Shown: positions 16,369 through 25,803 of the stretch, piece by piece
How the letters are laid out: every line of letters starts with the position of its first letter
How positions within the stretch are numbered: the first letter of the stretch is position 1
NCBI RefSeq assembly: GCF_019748715.1
Contig: NZ_JACLBZ010000023.1
Coordinates: forward strand, 42,676-106,675
Origin: Sporosarcina aquimarina
GTDB taxonomy: Bacteria; Bacillota; Bacilli; Bacillales_A; Planococcaceae
Length of the DNA stretch: 64,000 nt
Direction of reading: 5' to 3'
Program-made: the position numbers and the translations under genes
The notes under the pieces: model-generated
Database searches by the model: none
Seen by the model: only the letters and a program-made list of their open reading frames with translations
Told to the model about the DNA's origin: nothing

Positions 16369-18096
16369 ATGGCTTCAACAACAAAACGAGTCCATATACA
16401 AGACGGACCGCCAAGTGATGTGGAAGAAATAAAAATTGAAAGTGATTACCTACGGGGGAATCTGATCAATACGATGAAGGATTCAATCAGTGCTGGAATA
16501 CCGGACGATGATAACCGGCTGATGAAGTTTCATGGCAGTTATTTGCAAGATGATCGGGACGTGCGGACAGAGCGTCAGCGTCAAAAATTGGAACCTGCCT
16601 ATCAATTCATGATACGGGTCCGTACGCCAGCTGGCTTTGCTACGCCGAAACAATGGCTTGTAATGGATGAACTGGCACATAAATATGGTAATGGTACATT
16701 GAAATTGACAACTCGACAAGCATTCCAGATGCATGGGATTTTGAAATGGAATATGAAGAAAAACATTCAGGAAATGAACGATGCATTACTGGATTCGATT
16801 GCAGCTTGTGGAGACGTCAACCGGAATGTGATGTGTAGTCCAAATCCAAACGAATCACCGATCCATGCGGAAGTCTTTGAATGGTCGAAACGACTGAGTG
16901 AAGACTTATTACCGAAGACAAGTGCATATCATGAGATCTGGTTGGATGGCGAAAAAGTAATCGACAGTACGGAAGAAACCGAAGTGGAGCCAATCTATGG
17001 AGCAACCTATTTGCCGAGGAAATTTAAGATCGGGATTGCGGTTCCGCCGATGAATGATGTGGATGTTTTCTCGCAAGATATCGGTTTGATTGCGATTGTA
17101 GAGAACGGCAAGCTGAAGGGATTCAATGTAGCAGTAGGCGGCGGAATGGGTATGGCGCATGGTGACGAGCAGACGTACCCACAGCTGGCCCGATTGATTG
17201 GTTATATACCGGCGGATCAAGTCGTTGAAGTTGCAAAGCAGCTGATGATGATTCAGCGAGATCATGGAAATCGTTCTGTGCGCAAGTACGCACGTTTCAA
17301 ATATACAATTGATGCACGCGGGCTGGATTGGCTCATTGGGGAACTTCATAGCCGTCTCGGATGGGAATTGGAAGAGGCCCGTACTTATCATTTTGATCAC
17401 ACAGGAGATCGTTATGGATGGGTCGAAGCGACGAACGATCGTTGGAATTACACATTTTTTGTGGAAAACGGCAGAATCCGTGATACAGAAGGTTATCAAT
17501 TGATGACTGCTTTACGGGAAATTGCAGAAATCCATACAGGTGATTTTCGTTTAAGTCCAAATCAAAACTTGGTTCTTGGCGATGTGACGACTACGAATAA
17601 GAAAGAAATCGAGAAGATCATTGCTCGCTATGAATTGGAGTCTGCCACTTCGCAATCGTCTTTGCGACGTAATTCCATGGCGTGTGTCGCATTGCCGACT
17701 TGTGGCTTGGCAATGGCGGAAGCAGAGCGTTATTTACCTTCATTAATTACAAAGATCGAAGGCTTGCTGGATGAGGCGGGTCTTGGCGATGAAGAGATTG
17801 TGACACGGATGACAGGTTGTCCGAATGGCTGTGCACGCTCAGCGTTAGCGGAGATCGGTTTCATTGGAAAAGGGCCAGGTAAGTATAATATGTACTTAGG
17901 CGGTGGATTTGCCGGTGAACGACTGAGTAAAATCTATCGGGAAAACATCGGAGAGAAGGAAATTTTAAGTGAATTGCAGCCAATCCTGAATCGCTATGCG
18001 AAAGAGCGTGAAGCAGGTGAACATTTTGGGGACTTTGTCATTCGTGCCGGAATAGTGGCAGCGACTACGGATGGAACAAATTTTCATACAGTTTAA
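16369..18096 (+). CDS. cysI: Assimilatory sulfite reductase hemoprotein beta subunit
   Basis: It carries out the six-electron reduction of sulfite to sulfide on a siroheme coupled to a [4Fe-4S] cluster. The two cluster-binding pairs are CVALPTC near residue 443 and CPNGC near residue 488 (C-x5-C and C-x3-C). Substrate-site and siroheme-contact segments such as [10 protein letters not shown] and [16 protein letters not shown] are present. The 575-residue length is normal. Start ATG 16369 follows AAAGGGG. Its siroheme would be made by the convergent SumT/SirB/SirC genes. The transcript ends at the hairpin 18121-18157. Confidence 0.97.
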   Translation: MASTTKRVHIQDGPPSDVEEIKIESDYLRGNLINTMKDSISAGIPDDDNRLMKFHGSYLQDDRDVRTERQRQKLEPAYQFMIRVRTPAGFATPKQWLVMDELAHKYGNGTLKLTTRQAFQMHGILKWNMKKNIQEMNDALLDSIAACGDVNRNVMCSPNPNESPIHAEVFEWSKRLSEDLLPKTSAYHEIWLDGEKVIDSTEETEVEPIYGATYLPRKFKIGIAVPPMNDVDVFSQDIGLIAIVENGKLKGFNVAVGGGMGMAHGDEQTYPQLARLIGYIPADQVVEVAKQLMMIQRDHGNRSVRKYARFKYTIDARGLDWLIGELHSRLGWELEEARTYHFDHTGDRYGWVEATNDRWNYTFFVENGRIRDTEGYQLMTALREIAEIHTGDFRLSPNQNLVLGDVTTTNKKEIEKIIARYELESATSQSSLRRNSMACVALPTCGLAMAEAERYLPSLITKIEGLLDEAGLGDEEIVTRMTGCPNGCARSALAEIGFIGKGPGKYNMYLGGGFAGERLSKIYRENIGEKEILSELQPILNRYAKEREAGEHFGDFVIRAGIVAATTDGTNFHTV

Positions 18097-18120
18097 TAGT
18101 TTGCAGAAAAACGAAGTTGT

Positions 18121-18157
18121 CCGAGAAGTCATTTTCACCTGACTTTTCGGGCTTTTT
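18121..18157 (+). terminator. Terminator of cysJI, family T copy 2
   Basis: GAGAAGTCATTTTCACCTGACTTTTC, then GGGC and TTTTTT. Nearly the same sequence as the terminators at 12549, 29378 and 44696. Confidence 0.9.
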
Positions 18158-18343
18158 TATGGAGGGAAATATGTTTATTTCGGCCGGTCAGCGGAAAGAG
18201 AGAAGGTGCGGTGCATGGAAGGATTGGTTCGGTCTGGAAATGGCTTGGCTCGGTGTAACGGGACTTTGGTGCAGTGCGGAGAGAGTTTGGTTCGGTCCTG
18301 AGGTACTTTGGCGCGTTCCTCTGTTTATCTTACTGATTGTGCA

Positions 18344-18388
18344 AAAAAGGCTGTTACTAAAAGCCACATTGGACTTTCAGTACAGCCT
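18344..18388 (-). terminator. Terminator of the siroheme/sulfate operon
   Basis: On the minus strand GGCTGTACTGAAAG pairs with CTTTTAGTAACAGCC, followed by TTTTTT. The sirC stop codon lies inside the stem. Confidence 0.75.
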
Positions 18389-19025
18389 CGTCTTGTAGTT
18401 CATGCTCTTTTGGAAATGCGTAATATAGCTCATTCATGAATTTCTGACGTTCTTCTTTATCATGTAAATAGATCGGTTCAATGGCTTCTGCCAACCAAGT
18501 TTTGCGATTTTCGCGCTTCGGGATATGTTGCTTCACGTAGTGGCGGACGTCTGCTAAGAAATCCAAATACTCTTCATATCGTTCATCATACTGCTCTGCT
18601 ATTTCTGAGCGGATTTTCTTTGCTAAAGAGGGGCTTGCGCCGCTCGTCGATACACTGATGACCAGCTTTCCACGTGTTGTGACTGCTGGGATTTGTGCAG
18701 TGCCTAAAGAAGGGTTGGAGGCGTGGACTACTAGCTTGCCTGCATCTTTTAGTTGAAGGGCAAGCTGATCATTGACTGTTTCATTATTCGTCACGAGTAT
18801 CGTTAAGAAAGCATTCTCAACGTCTTCCCATTCAGCTTCTTTCGGGACCAGTCTGACAGTCCCCTCACGTGCTAAAGTTAGCAGAGAAGGGTGGAAAGCG
18901 GGACTAACGACAGTGGGCCTGATCCCGAATCGCTGCAAATTAAGCACTTTATGATAGGCGACAGAACCTCCTCCAATTAAAGTGACGTTAGTATCTTTCA
19001 AGTTTTCAAGCATAACAGGGAACAT
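18357..19025 (-). CDS. sirC: Precorrin-2 dehydrogenase (siroheme synthase N-terminal domain type)
   Basis: NAD-dependent oxidation of precorrin-2 to sirohydrochlorin. The Rossmann motif NVTLIGGGSVAYHKVLNLQRFG comes first, then LFAxNxNxT-like LTILVTNNETVNDQL, SNPSLGTAQIPAV and STSGASPSLAKKIR, all typical of the CysG N-terminal/YlnF family; no methyltransferase domain is attached. The start is set at ATG 19025 (MFPVMLENLK) because GAAAGGAAG precedes it; a longer frame reaches 19067. The start overlaps sirB by 20 bases. Last gene of the leftward sulfur operon. Confidence 0.9.
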   Translation of the reverse strand: MFPVMLENLKDTNVTLIGGGSVAYHKVLNLQRFGIRPTVVSPAFHPSLLTLAREGTVRLVPKEAEWEDVENAFLTILVTNNETVNDQLALQLKDAGKLVVHASNPSLGTAQIPAVTTRGKLVISVSTSGASPSLAKKIRSEIAEQYDERYEEYLDFLADVRHYVKQHIPKRENRKTWLAEAIEPIYLHDKEERQKFMNELYYAFPKEHELQDEAVLKVQCGF

Positions 19026-19767
19026 ATAATTCACGCTTCCTTTCTGCGGCTTCATCGGCACGTTCATTCAAAATCGTATGAATCTCTGGCGCGTAGCCTA
19101 ATGCTTGACAAAAATGAATGGCGGTCGATGTGTTGAGTTTTTTTAGAGTGCTTTCAATTGATTTTAATAGAATGCCTGTGAACAATAGATAGGGCAGGAC
19201 GTATAAATTATTAGGCTTTTGTTCCAGTAATCTTGAAATTTCATCTTCATAAAATGGTTCACAAGCAGCCAAATAGCCGACGCTGACATTACGCAAGCCG
19301 GTTTTCTCTTGAAATAGACTTTGGATTCGCGCAAAGTCCTGCTTGGTTGCAGGATCGCTGCTGCCACGTCCAATCAATAAGATGGAGGCATCTTCAGGAA
19401 TCTGCTCCGTTGTTTCCTGCAGGCGCTCGATTAATACATCGATCATACGCTCATCTACACCGATCGGTTCACCATAATAAAGGGGAACTTCAGGATAGTG
19501 CATCATGATATCCTGTAATTTTAAAGGAATATCCACATTGGCATGACCTGCACGTAACAATAGGAAAGGAATAGCGACAATCTCCGTTGCTCCGCGTGCT
19601 ATGCAGCGTGCAATCCCTTCTGAAATCGACGGATCAGCAAGCTCCAAGAAACACGCTTCCTGTATCGGTGCTGGATTCGTTTCCATGGTTTTCTCAATGA
19701 ACGCCAAAGCAGCCTGCTGTCCTGACTTTACGCGGCTGCCGTGGCAAATATATAGGATTGCTCTCAT
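19006..19767 (-). CDS. sirB: Sirohydrochlorin ferrochelatase (CbiX/SirB type)
   Basis: Inserts Fe2+ into sirohydrochlorin to make siroheme. Two CbiX-like halves are seen. The first starts AILYICHGSRVKSGQ with the metal-binding His and has FLLLRAGHANVDIP. The second starts ILLIGRGSSDPATKQDF, where the first-half HG pair is replaced by GRG, and has VLPYLLFTGILL. At 253 residues it is a normal SirB. The start overlaps the sumT stop by four bases (ATGA). Cobalt chelation is possible but siroheme use is indicated by the neighbours. Confidence 0.92.
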   Translation of the reverse strand: MRAILYICHGSRVKSGQQAALAFIEKTMETNPAPIQEACFLELADPSISEGIARCIARGATEIVAIPFLLLRAGHANVDIPLKLQDIMMHYPEVPLYYGEPIGVDERMIDVLIERLQETTEQIPEDASILLIGRGSSDPATKQDFARIQSLFQEKTGLRNVSVGYLAACEPFYEDEISRLLEQKPNNLYVLPYLLFTGILLKSIESTLKKLNTSTAIHFCQALGYAPEIHTILNERADEAAERKRELYVPCYA

Positions 19768-20540
19768 ACACTCGCCTCGTCTAAACAGCGTTCTGAACGA
19801 AATTCTTCAAACCATTGCAATTCATCACGCAATCGGACGACTTCTCCGATGACAATCATACTCGGATTCAGGACATTTTCTTCACGCGCTGTTTCGGTCA
19901 TCGTCTCCAAAGTTGCAGTGACTGTATGCTGTGTTTCCGTTGTTCCCCAATGAATGAACGCAACCGGTGTCTCTGGATGTTTTCCATGTCGAATCAATTG
20001 CTTCTGGATGTAGGGCAGATTGCTGACACCCATATAAATGGCGAGTGTATCGATTCCTTTCGCAAGCGCTTGCCATTTATCTTCTTCCTCAACACCTTCT
20101 TTTCGATGGCCTGTTACGATTGCGAAAGACGCGCTATAATCACGGTGTGTAACAGGAATGCCAGCATAGGCCGGAGCAGCGATTCCGGAAGTAATACCCG
20201 GAACCACTTCGAATTCAAGTTTATGCTGAACTACAAACGCCGCTTCTTCACCACCGCGCCCGAATATAAAAGGATCGCCGCCTTTTAGCCGAACGACTTG
20301 CTTGTCTTGCTTCGCATGTTTGACCAATAAGAGATTAATCATGTCCTGTTGAACGAAATGATGTTTCGGCAGCTTACCGACAAAAATCAGTTCAGCATCC
20401 GGTCGAGCATACTCAAGAATCTCTTGATTGATCAGCCGGTCATAGAGAATGACATCAGCTTGCTGAATCACTCTCATTGCTTTGACGGTCAATAGATCTG
20501 GATCACCTGGGCCGGCGCCAACTAGCCAAACTTTTCCCAT
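19764..20540 (-). CDS. sumT: Uroporphyrinogen-III C-methyltransferase
   Basis: Adds two methyl groups from AdoMet to uroporphyrinogen III, giving precorrin-2, the entry to siroheme. The first signature is VWLVGAGPGDPDLLTVKA and the second VVPGITSGIAAPAYAGIPVTHR; GGDPFIFGRGGEE binds AdoMet. It stands alone without a fused synthase domain. ATG 20540 (MGKVWLVG) is chosen over GTG 20549 because GAGGAG overlaps the latter. Part of the cysH-sat-cysC-sumT-sirB-sirC operon; known as YlnD in B. subtilis. Confidence 0.95.
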   Translation of the reverse strand: MGKVWLVGAGPGDPDLLTVKAMRVIQQADVILYDRLINQEILEYARPDAELIFVGKLPKHHFVQQDMINLLLVKHAKQDKQVVRLKGGDPFIFGRGGEEAAFVVQHKLEFEVVPGITSGIAAPAYAGIPVTHRDYSASFAIVTGHRKEGVEEEDKWQALAKGIDTLAIYMGVSNLPYIQKQLIRHGKHPETPVAFIHWGTTETQHTVTATLETMTETAREENVLNPSMIVIGEVVRLRDELQWFEEFRSERCLDEASV

Positions 20541-20552
20541 CCTCTTCACTCC

Positions 20553-21149
20553 TCAGTCAACCCATTTTTTTTCACGCAAATAGCTGATTAATTGTTCGAC
20601 GCATTCTTCGACGGTAAAACGATCCGTTTCAAGTATTAGTTCAGGGTTTACTGGTGCTTCGTAGGGAGAAGAAATACCGGTAAATTCCGGAATCACCCCA
20701 GCACGTGCTTTCTCATAAAGTCCTTTTGGATCGCGCTGTTCACACGCATCCAGTGGACAACTGATATAGACTTCCACAAATTCATCTTCTTTTACTAAAC
20801 GTCGGACACTGTCCCGGTCTTCCTGAAAAGGGGAGATGAACGCCGTGAAGACGAGTTGACCGCTATCAATGAATAGTTTGGCGACTTCCCCGATTCTGCG
20901 GATGTTTTCCTTGCGCGCTTCATCCGAAAATCCGAGGTCTTTGTTTAAGCCATGACGTACATTGTCTCCATCCAAGACATACGTATTTGCTCCCAAATCA
21001 TGCAACCGCCTCGCCGCTGCATTTGCTATCGTGGACTTCCCGGAGCCGGATAAACCTGTAAAGTAGAGAACCGCACTATGATGGCGATTTTTTGCCCGTT
21101 GTTCATCTTTTGTAACCAATTGTTCATGCCATACGATATTTTCCGTCAT
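20553..21149 (-). CDS. cysC: Adenylylsulfate (APS) kinase
   Basis: Phosphorylates APS to PAPS with ATP. The P-loop is [15 protein letters not shown] near residue 32. Also present are [18 protein letters not shown] and DRDSVRRLV; the C-terminal half has [16 protein letters not shown], all hallmark blocks of CysC. At 198 residues it is full length. ATG 21149 follows GAGGAGATATCGAC. It lies 12 bases after sat and 12 bases before sumT. Confidence 0.96.
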   Translation of the reverse strand: MTENIVWHEQLVTKDEQRAKNRHHSAVLYFTGLSGSGKSTIANAAARRLHDLGANTYVLDGDNVRHGLNKDLGFSDEARKENIRRIGEVAKLFIDSGQLVFTAFISPFQEDRDSVRRLVKEDEFVEVYISCPLDACEQRDPKGLYEKARAGVIPEFTGISSPYEAPVNPELILETDRFTVEECVEQLISYLREKKWVD

Positions 21150-21161
21150 GTCGATATCTCC

Positions 21162-22304
21162 TCACTTTGCCAGTTCTTTTTGTTTCAAGCCTTTGATCAA
21201 AACATCCACTACTTCTTTGCGGCTGAATTCTGCGGGAGGGAGCACACCATTTTTCAGCATTTCACGCACTTTTGTTCCAGATAAAATCACATGGTGTTCA
21301 CTCGAATGCGGGCATGTTTTCGCAGTCGCCATATTGCCGCAGGCTGTGCAATAGAAACTATGCTCAAAAAATAACAGCGTGATGCCGATTTCTTCGGCTG
21401 TGAAATTGGAGAAAATTTCCTGCGCTTCATATGTCCCATAATAATCACCGACACCAGCATGATCACGTCCGACAATGAAATGCGTGCAGCCGTAATTTTT
21501 CCTAACCAACGCATGGAAGATTGCTTCACGAGGTCCGGCATAGCGCATCGCAGCAGGGAAAACTGCTAATTTCACACGGTCTTCTGGATAATAATCGCGC
21601 AGTAACACTTGATAGCTTTCCATCCGGACATCTGCGGGAATATCATCTGATTTCGTTTCACCTACGAGCGGATTCAACAGCAATGCATCTACAATTTCAA
21701 GCGCTGTTTTCTGGATATACTCATGTGCGCGGTGAACCGGATTCCGTGTCTGGAAACCGACAATTTTCTTCCAGCTGTTTGCCTCAAATGCTTGCCGCGT
21801 TTCTGCCGGATCAAAATAAAATTCGACAAAGTTTCGCTGTTCAATTCGTTTGATCAGTTTGATGGGTCCCCCAAGATAGACGGATCCCCGTTCCAGCAGT
21901 TTGGCTACACCTGGATGTTTACGGTCTCTTGTTTTATATACTTTCTCGGCTTCCACTTCTTGGTCAGGTTCGAAAATATCTGTGATCGTAAGCGTCCCGT
22001 AAATGTCTCCTTCGTATTCAAGTAAAACGGTATCACCTACTGAATACAAAGAGCCATCTCCTACAGGCAATGTGATCGGCAAGCTCCAGACAGTGCCATC
22101 TGCTAATCTGATATCGTTTACGACAGAGTGATAGTCTTTAGAGGTCAAAAATCCTGTTAACGGACTGTAAGCCCCTGTCGCAATTAATTCCAGATCGCTA
22201 ACTGCCGTTGCATCGATCGGAATTTTCTTGCGCAGTCCTTCAATCGAGAGAGAAGGCTCATATAAATTTACTAATCTGCCGCCATGCGGTTCTATATTTG
22301 TCAT
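21162..22304 (-). CDS. sat: Sulfate adenylyltransferase
   Basis: Forms APS from sulfate and ATP. The homomeric Sat/ATPS fold is seen with [15 protein letters not shown] (the QxRNPxHxxH motif), [21 protein letters not shown] and the C-terminal zinc-type cysteines [15 protein letters not shown] followed by [10 protein letters not shown]. At 380 residues it matches B. subtilis Sat. ATG 22304 follows AAAGGATAGG. It is 67 bases downstream of cysH. The position held in B. subtilis by the sulfate permease gene cysP is empty here. Confidence 0.96.
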   Translation of the reverse strand: MTNIEPHGGRLVNLYEPSLSIEGLRKKIPIDATAVSDLELIATGAYSPLTGFLTSKDYHSVVNDIRLADGTVWSLPITLPVGDGSLYSVGDTVLLEYEGDIYGTLTITDIFEPDQEVEAEKVYKTRDRKHPGVAKLLERGSVYLGGPIKLIKRIEQRNFVEFYFDPAETRQAFEANSWKKIVGFQTRNPVHRAHEYIQKTALEIVDALLLNPLVGETKSDDIPADVRMESYQVLLRDYYPEDRVKLAVFPAAMRYAGPREAIFHALVRKNYGCTHFIVGRDHAGVGDYYGTYEAQEIFSNFTAEEIGITLLFFEHSFYCTACGNMATAKTCPHSSEHHVILSGTKVREMLKNGVLPPAEFSRKEVVDVLIKGLKQKELAK

Positions 22305-22371
22305 AATAAAAACACCTATCCTTTTATTTTATTAAACTTATCTAAATACTAGGTTTTATGGGTAAAAAAAT

Positions 22372-23082
22372 TTAGGTTGTATGCAAGCCGCATTCCGTTT
22401 TGCCGCTTCCAGTCCAACGTCCTGACCTCAAGTCTTCTTCACTGTATGCAGGCTTCGTACAATTAGCGCAGCCGATACTCGGGTATCCTTGGTCATGAAG
22501 CACGTTATAGTCAAGCTGATGTTTATGGGCAAAGCGCCAAACATCTTTCCAAGTCCAATGAATGAGCGGACAAACCTTAATTTTTTTGAAGCGCTGATCC
22601 AAATTCAGGTATTCGGTTGCTTTGCGTGTTTCCGATTGTTCTCTGCGCAGCCCTGAAATCCATGCAGTGGAAGGTGCGATCGCTTTTTCCAAAGGTTTGA
22701 TCTTCCGCAAGTCACAGCATTGATTCGGATTGGTTTGCCATAGGTCGGCACCGTGTTGCTCAGTTTGTTCTTCGATTGTAAGAGCGGGTTGCTGCAAATG
22801 AATCTGGAGCTCAGGATAACGTTTTTTCACTTTATCAATCGTTTCATACGTTTCTTTGAAGTGATAGTTGGTGTCCAGAAAGATAATCTTCGCGTCTGCT
22901 TTTACACGTGAAATTAATTCGAGCAATACAATTCCTTCAATGCCAAAACTACAAGCATATACAAGTTGTTCGCCATACTGATCATATGCCCACTGCAACA
23001 CTTCAGAAGCCCCTTTTGACTCAGAGTCCATTGGAAATTCCGGCAATGTCAGATCTTCTTTCCATGATTCAAATGTGACCAT
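22372..23082 (-). CDS. cysH: Adenylylsulfate/phosphoadenylylsulfate reductase
   Basis: Reduces APS or PAPS to sulfite with thioredoxin. The PP-loop-like region is [19 protein letters not shown] near residue 38. The C-terminal catalytic motif is KTECGLH. Paired cysteines QCCDLRK and GCANC are present, so it should carry the [4Fe-4S] cluster of the APS-capable class. Since cysC is in the same operon, either nucleotide could be used in vivo. First gene of the operon; on the minus strand TTGACT and TAAACT, 16 bases apart, lie just upstream (about 23140-23110). Confidence 0.94.
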   Translation of the reverse strand: MVTFESWKEDLTLPEFPMDSESKGASEVLQWAYDQYGEQLVYACSFGIEGIVLLELISRVKADAKIIFLDTNYHFKETYETIDKVKKRYPELQIHLQQPALTIEEQTEQHGADLWQTNPNQCCDLRKIKPLEKAIAPSTAWISGLRREQSETRKATEYLNLDQRFKKIKVCPLIHWTWKDVWRFAHKHQLDYNVLHDQGYPSIGCANCTKPAYSEEDLRSGRWTGSGKTECGLHTT

Positions 23083-23200
23083 TCCATCCTCTCGCTCTCC
23101 TGTTATATTTCCTATAGTTTAACAGATAATTTAAAATAGTCAATACCAATTAGAATAATAGGGTATAAAATTTGTTTCGTAGTTTTAGTGTATGCAGGTG

Positions 23201-23328
23201 TTGTCATTGAAGTCACTCCGGCGCTTGCAGATGGGCTCCTGCGATGAGCCAGTCAGGAAGGAGGTCAGCCTGTCTGTCTCATTGCTCTGACTAACGTTTG
23301 TGAGGCGTCTGCGTTTGGTGAGTGGAAC
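23201..23328 (+). repeat. Two-hairpin repeat B, copy 1
   Basis: Begins GTCATTGAAGTCACTCCGGCGCTTGC and ends GGCGTCTGCGTTTGGTGAGTGGAAC. Stems GGGCTC/GAGCC and CAGG/CCTG are present; the second loop is longer here than in the other copies. Confidence 0.75.
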
Positions 23329-23411
23329 TAGTTAGTTAATTTTACTTTGTCTAGGCTAATTCTGATAACTAAACAAGGTATTGGATTAGGCATAAGGAAA
23401 ATAAATAAAGT

Positions 23412-23532
23412 GTCGTCATTGAACCCACTTCGGTGCTTGCGGATGGCTCCCGAGATGAGCCAGTCAGGAAATGCACCTGTCTCCTCACTCCGCCTACCGC
23501 TTGTAAGGCGCCTGCGTTTAGCAAGTAGAACC
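23412..23532 (+). repeat. Two-hairpin repeat B, copy 2
   Basis: GTCATTGAACCCACTTCGG, GGCTCCCGAGATGAGCC, CAGGAAATGCACCTG, then GTAAGGCGCCTGCGTTTAGC. Same order of blocks as copies 1 and 3. Confidence 0.78.
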
Positions 23533-23635
23533 AATAGGTAACTTTTTCTTGTAAACCGACTTCAGTCTATGAATAGGATACCGGAGCATCAATATTTTAA
23601 ACACTACGCCCCTTACTTTCACCAAACCAGCGAAG

Positions 23636-23724
23636 CCGCAACTGCGGGGTCGGCCGAAGCCAAGAGACAGCTAGCGCCCTTTGCTAGTTGGCTCTTGGCG
23701 GGAGGCAATCCCCCAGCGGCGAAG
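23636..23724. mobile_element. Candidate 89-bp palindromic insertion with 6-bp target duplication
   Basis: GCGAAG occurs at both edges (23630-23635 and 23719-23724). Removing one copy plus the intervening bases restores ACCAGCGAAG-CGTTGTCAAAGCAC, a sequence found unbroken at 24000-24023. The inserted part can fold: GCCAAGAG...GCTAGC pairs with GCTAGT...CTCTTGGC. It has no coding capacity. Confidence 0.55.
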
Positions 23725-23794
23725 CGTTGTCAAAGCACAACACGTACTTTGTATTGGACCTATTGTCATTCGAGCGTCGGGACAAAATAAGTAA

Positions 23795-23914
23795 AGTCAT
23801 TGAAACCACTTCGGCGCTAGCGGATGGCTCCCGCGATGAGCCAGTCAGGAAGTGCACCTGTCTGTCTCATCACTCCGCCTACCGCTTGTAAGGCGCCTGC
23901 GTTGAGTAAGTGAA
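23795..23914 (+). repeat. Two-hairpin repeat B, copy 3
   Basis: GTCATTGAAACCACTTCGG, GGCTCCCGCGATGAGCC, CAGGAAGTGCACCTG, then GTAAGGCGCCTGCGTTGAG. Closest to copy 2. Confidence 0.78.
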
Positions 23915-24174
23915 AGCCCCGGATATATATTTTCGCTCATTGGCTTCTGACTACTGAACCAGGTGCCGGAGCTTTCTTAGTTTTAATTAGCTTCATCACA
24001 CCAGCGAAGCGTTGTCAAAGCACAAAACGTACCCTGTCCGGGACACACTTAAAGGTCATGCGATGAAACAACAAATCAAGCATTTAAAGTTTTTTACTTT
24101 TCATGTCAAATTTCAATTGGTATACTAAAAGATAGAAGTAAACCATTTTAACTATAGGAAAGAGTGTGCACCGA

Positions 24175-24891
24175 ATGGGCCGTAAATGGAATAATATCAA
24201 AGAAAAGAAAGCGTCTAAAGATGCGAACACAAGTAGAATCTATGCAAAGTTTGGCCGTGAAATTTATGTAGCGGCGAAATCTGGGGATCCCAATCCTGAA
24301 TCTAACCAAGCGCTAAAGTTTGTATTGGAACGCGCCAAAACATATAGTGTCCCGAAAGCGATTATAGACCGTGCAATTGAAAAAGCGAAAGGCGGCGGCG
24401 ATGAAAACTTTGACGAACTTCGCTACGAAGGCTTTGGGGTCAATGGCTCGATGGTTATCGTCGATGCGTTGACAAACAACGTTAACCGGACAGCTTCAGA
24501 AGTGCGGGCTGCCTTTGGTAAAAATGGCGGCAATATGGGTGTCAGCGGTTCAGTTGCGTACATGTTCGATCCGTCAGCTATAATCGGGGTCGAAGGAAAG
24601 ACGGCAGACGATGTATTGGAATTATTACTTGAAGCAGATGTCGATGTTCGGGATATTGAAGTTCATGACGATCAAGTACTAGTTTATGCAGAACCTTCAC
24701 AGTTCCACGAAGTACAGGAAGCCTTTAAACAAGCAGGCGTTACGGACTTCACCGTAGCGGAATTGACCATGCTTGCGCAAAATGAAATTTCATTGGATGA
24801 AGAAGCACAGGCACAGTTTGAGAAAATGATTGATGCACTGGACGATTTGGAAGATGTTCAGCAAGTTCATCACAATGTGGATTTAGCATAA
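24175..24891 (+). CDS. YebC/PmpR family protein (YeeI-like)
   Basis: A 238-residue three-domain protein. The N-terminus [20 protein letters not shown] and segments [18 protein letters not shown] and [19 protein letters not shown] identify the family. Members have been described as DNA-binding regulators and, more recently, as factors that help ribosomes through difficult stretches. ATG 24175 is chosen to match the usual MGRKW start; the frame also has a GTG at 24166, closer to AGGAAAG. Single gene with its own terminator at about 24989-25019. Confidence 0.93.
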   Translation: MGRKWNNIKEKKASKDANTSRIYAKFGREIYVAAKSGDPNPESNQALKFVLERAKTYSVPKAIIDRAIEKAKGGGDENFDELRYEGFGVNGSMVIVDALTNNVNRTASEVRAAFGKNGGNMGVSGSVAYMFDPSAIIGVEGKTADDVLELLLEADVDVRDIEVHDDQVLVYAEPSQFHEVQEAFKQAGVTDFTVAELTMLAQNEISLDEEAQAQFEKMIDALDDLEDVQQVHHNVDLA

Positions 24892-24988
24892 TTAAGAAGC
24901 TGTCCCCAAGTTGTAATTTATTCAGTTGTATCGTGCATAAAGGAAGTAATACAGTTTTAAATAGAAGTTATGACATGATTTAAATATT

Positions 24989-25019
24989 AAATAGCATCGT
25001 GCTTAGCGATGCTATTTTT
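24989..25019 (+). terminator. Terminator of the YebC-family gene
   Basis: AAATAGCATCG/CGATGCTAT stem with a short loop, followed by TTTTTA. Confidence 0.85.
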
Positions 25020-25177
25020 ATTTGTTTAAAGTCTTAGCTAATGAGTGGATTGACGGGAAATTTATATTTTAAAGTTTTTTTTCAATAGAACTGATATAAT
25101 TTGTAAAGTGAATAAAGGAATTCAATATTCCGACAAAAGAGCCAGAGTGCAATAAAAATAAAATTAGGAGGTTCACT

Positions 25178-25474
25178 ATGATTCTAGAAGCCGCAATGCT
25201 ACAGGTAAGAGAAGGAATGGAATTGGAATTTGAAGCGTCTTTCCATAAAGCGTCACATATCATATCTTCAAGGAAAGGTTACATATCTCACGAATTGAAT
25301 TGCTGTATTGAAGCGAAAGGAAAATATTTGCTGTTAGTAAACTGGGAGAGTTTGGAGGACCATACAATTGGTTTCCGACAATCATCGGAATACCAAGAGT
25401 GGAAAAGTCTTTTACATCATTTTTATAATCCTTTCCCAATAGTTGAACACTTTCAAAAGGTTGATCTTTCGTAA
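25178..25474 (+). CDS. Antibiotic biosynthesis monooxygenase (ABM) domain protein
   Basis: A 98-residue ferredoxin-fold protein. AAMLQVREGMELEFEASF, SSRKGYISHELN and YLLLVNWESLEDHTIGFRQSSEYQEW are typical of the ABM superfamily, in which the last block contains the conserved W and H. Members include heme-degrading and quinone-oxidising enzymes, and which applies is not clear. ATG 25178 follows TTAGGAGG. Single gene. Confidence 0.8.
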   Translation: MILEAAMLQVREGMELEFEASFHKASHIISSRKGYISHELNCCIEAKGKYLLLVNWESLEDHTIGFRQSSEYQEWKSLLHHFYNPFPIVEHFQKVDLS

Positions 25475-25803
25475 TAGATGTTTTTAATTTTAACACCGCA
25501 AACGATACATTTTGTGGAACAGGCTAGATAGGGGACATACAAAATGATACATGGTTTATTTGTAATTTTAGTATAGATTATGCTGATTTTCACTCTTACA
25601 AATGCTTTTTGATGAAAGCTTCGATTTGCATTGATTTTGGAACCTTACCAAAATACGGCATACATGTTGGCTCGCAGTGTAAGGTAATCCTCTGGTGCCG
25701 AAGCGTTCCTAAACTGCTCATTAGGCATACTAACAAGAACAGATTGTTTATGATAAACCAGTTACTCGGAATGGATTTTTAGAAAAACAAAAGGGGAGTC
25801 AAA
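25475..25803. other. Gene-free region upstream of msrA
   Basis: A 329-base A/T-rich stretch without an ORF, repeat or clear hairpin. It presumably holds the msrA promoter, but I cannot pick out convincing elements. Confidence 0.4.

Larger units (their letters stand above)
18118..18392. repeat. Convergent terminator cassette, copy 1
   Basis: The gap between cysI and sirC. It contains the plus-strand terminator, then a GTCAGCGG...GGTGCGGTGCATGG stretch, phrases of the type TTTGGTTCGGTCC...CTTTGGCGCG repeated imperfectly about three times, and finally a minus-strand terminator (GGCTGTTACT...CAGTACAGCC). The same order recurs at 29378-29572. The 93-residue ORF spanning it is not believed to be a gene. 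Confidence 0.75.
23083..24174. other. 1.1-kb gene-free repeat field between cysH and the YebC-family gene
   Basis: No believable gene: the short ORFs have no ribosome binding sites and run through repeats. The stretch holds the cysH promoter at its left end, three diverged copies of a roughly 120-base two-hairpin repeat (23201-23328, 23412-23532, 23795-23914), an apparent small palindromic insertion (23636-23724), and a duplicated ACCAGCGAAG/CGTTGTCAAAGCAC phrase. Confidence 0.75.

Noticed and set aside
16909..17499. A 196-residue minus-strand ORF inside cysI
   Set aside because: Shadow of cysI, whose protein shows all conserved motifs on the plus strand.
18117..18398. A 93-residue plus-strand ORF between cysI and sirC
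   Set aside because: It runs through the cysI terminator and the repeat cassette, has no ribosome binding site at its start, and the other cassette copy does not keep the frame.
22305..22371. Remnant of cysP between cysH and sat
   Set aside because: The 67-base gap only holds the sat leader and shows no coding remnant.
23328..23891. Several short ORFs in the repeat field
   Set aside because: They cross the repeat units in different frames and are not preserved between copies.
23201..23914. CRISPR array
   Set aside because: Only three units of about 120 bases, diverged, with uneven spacing and no cas genes nearby.
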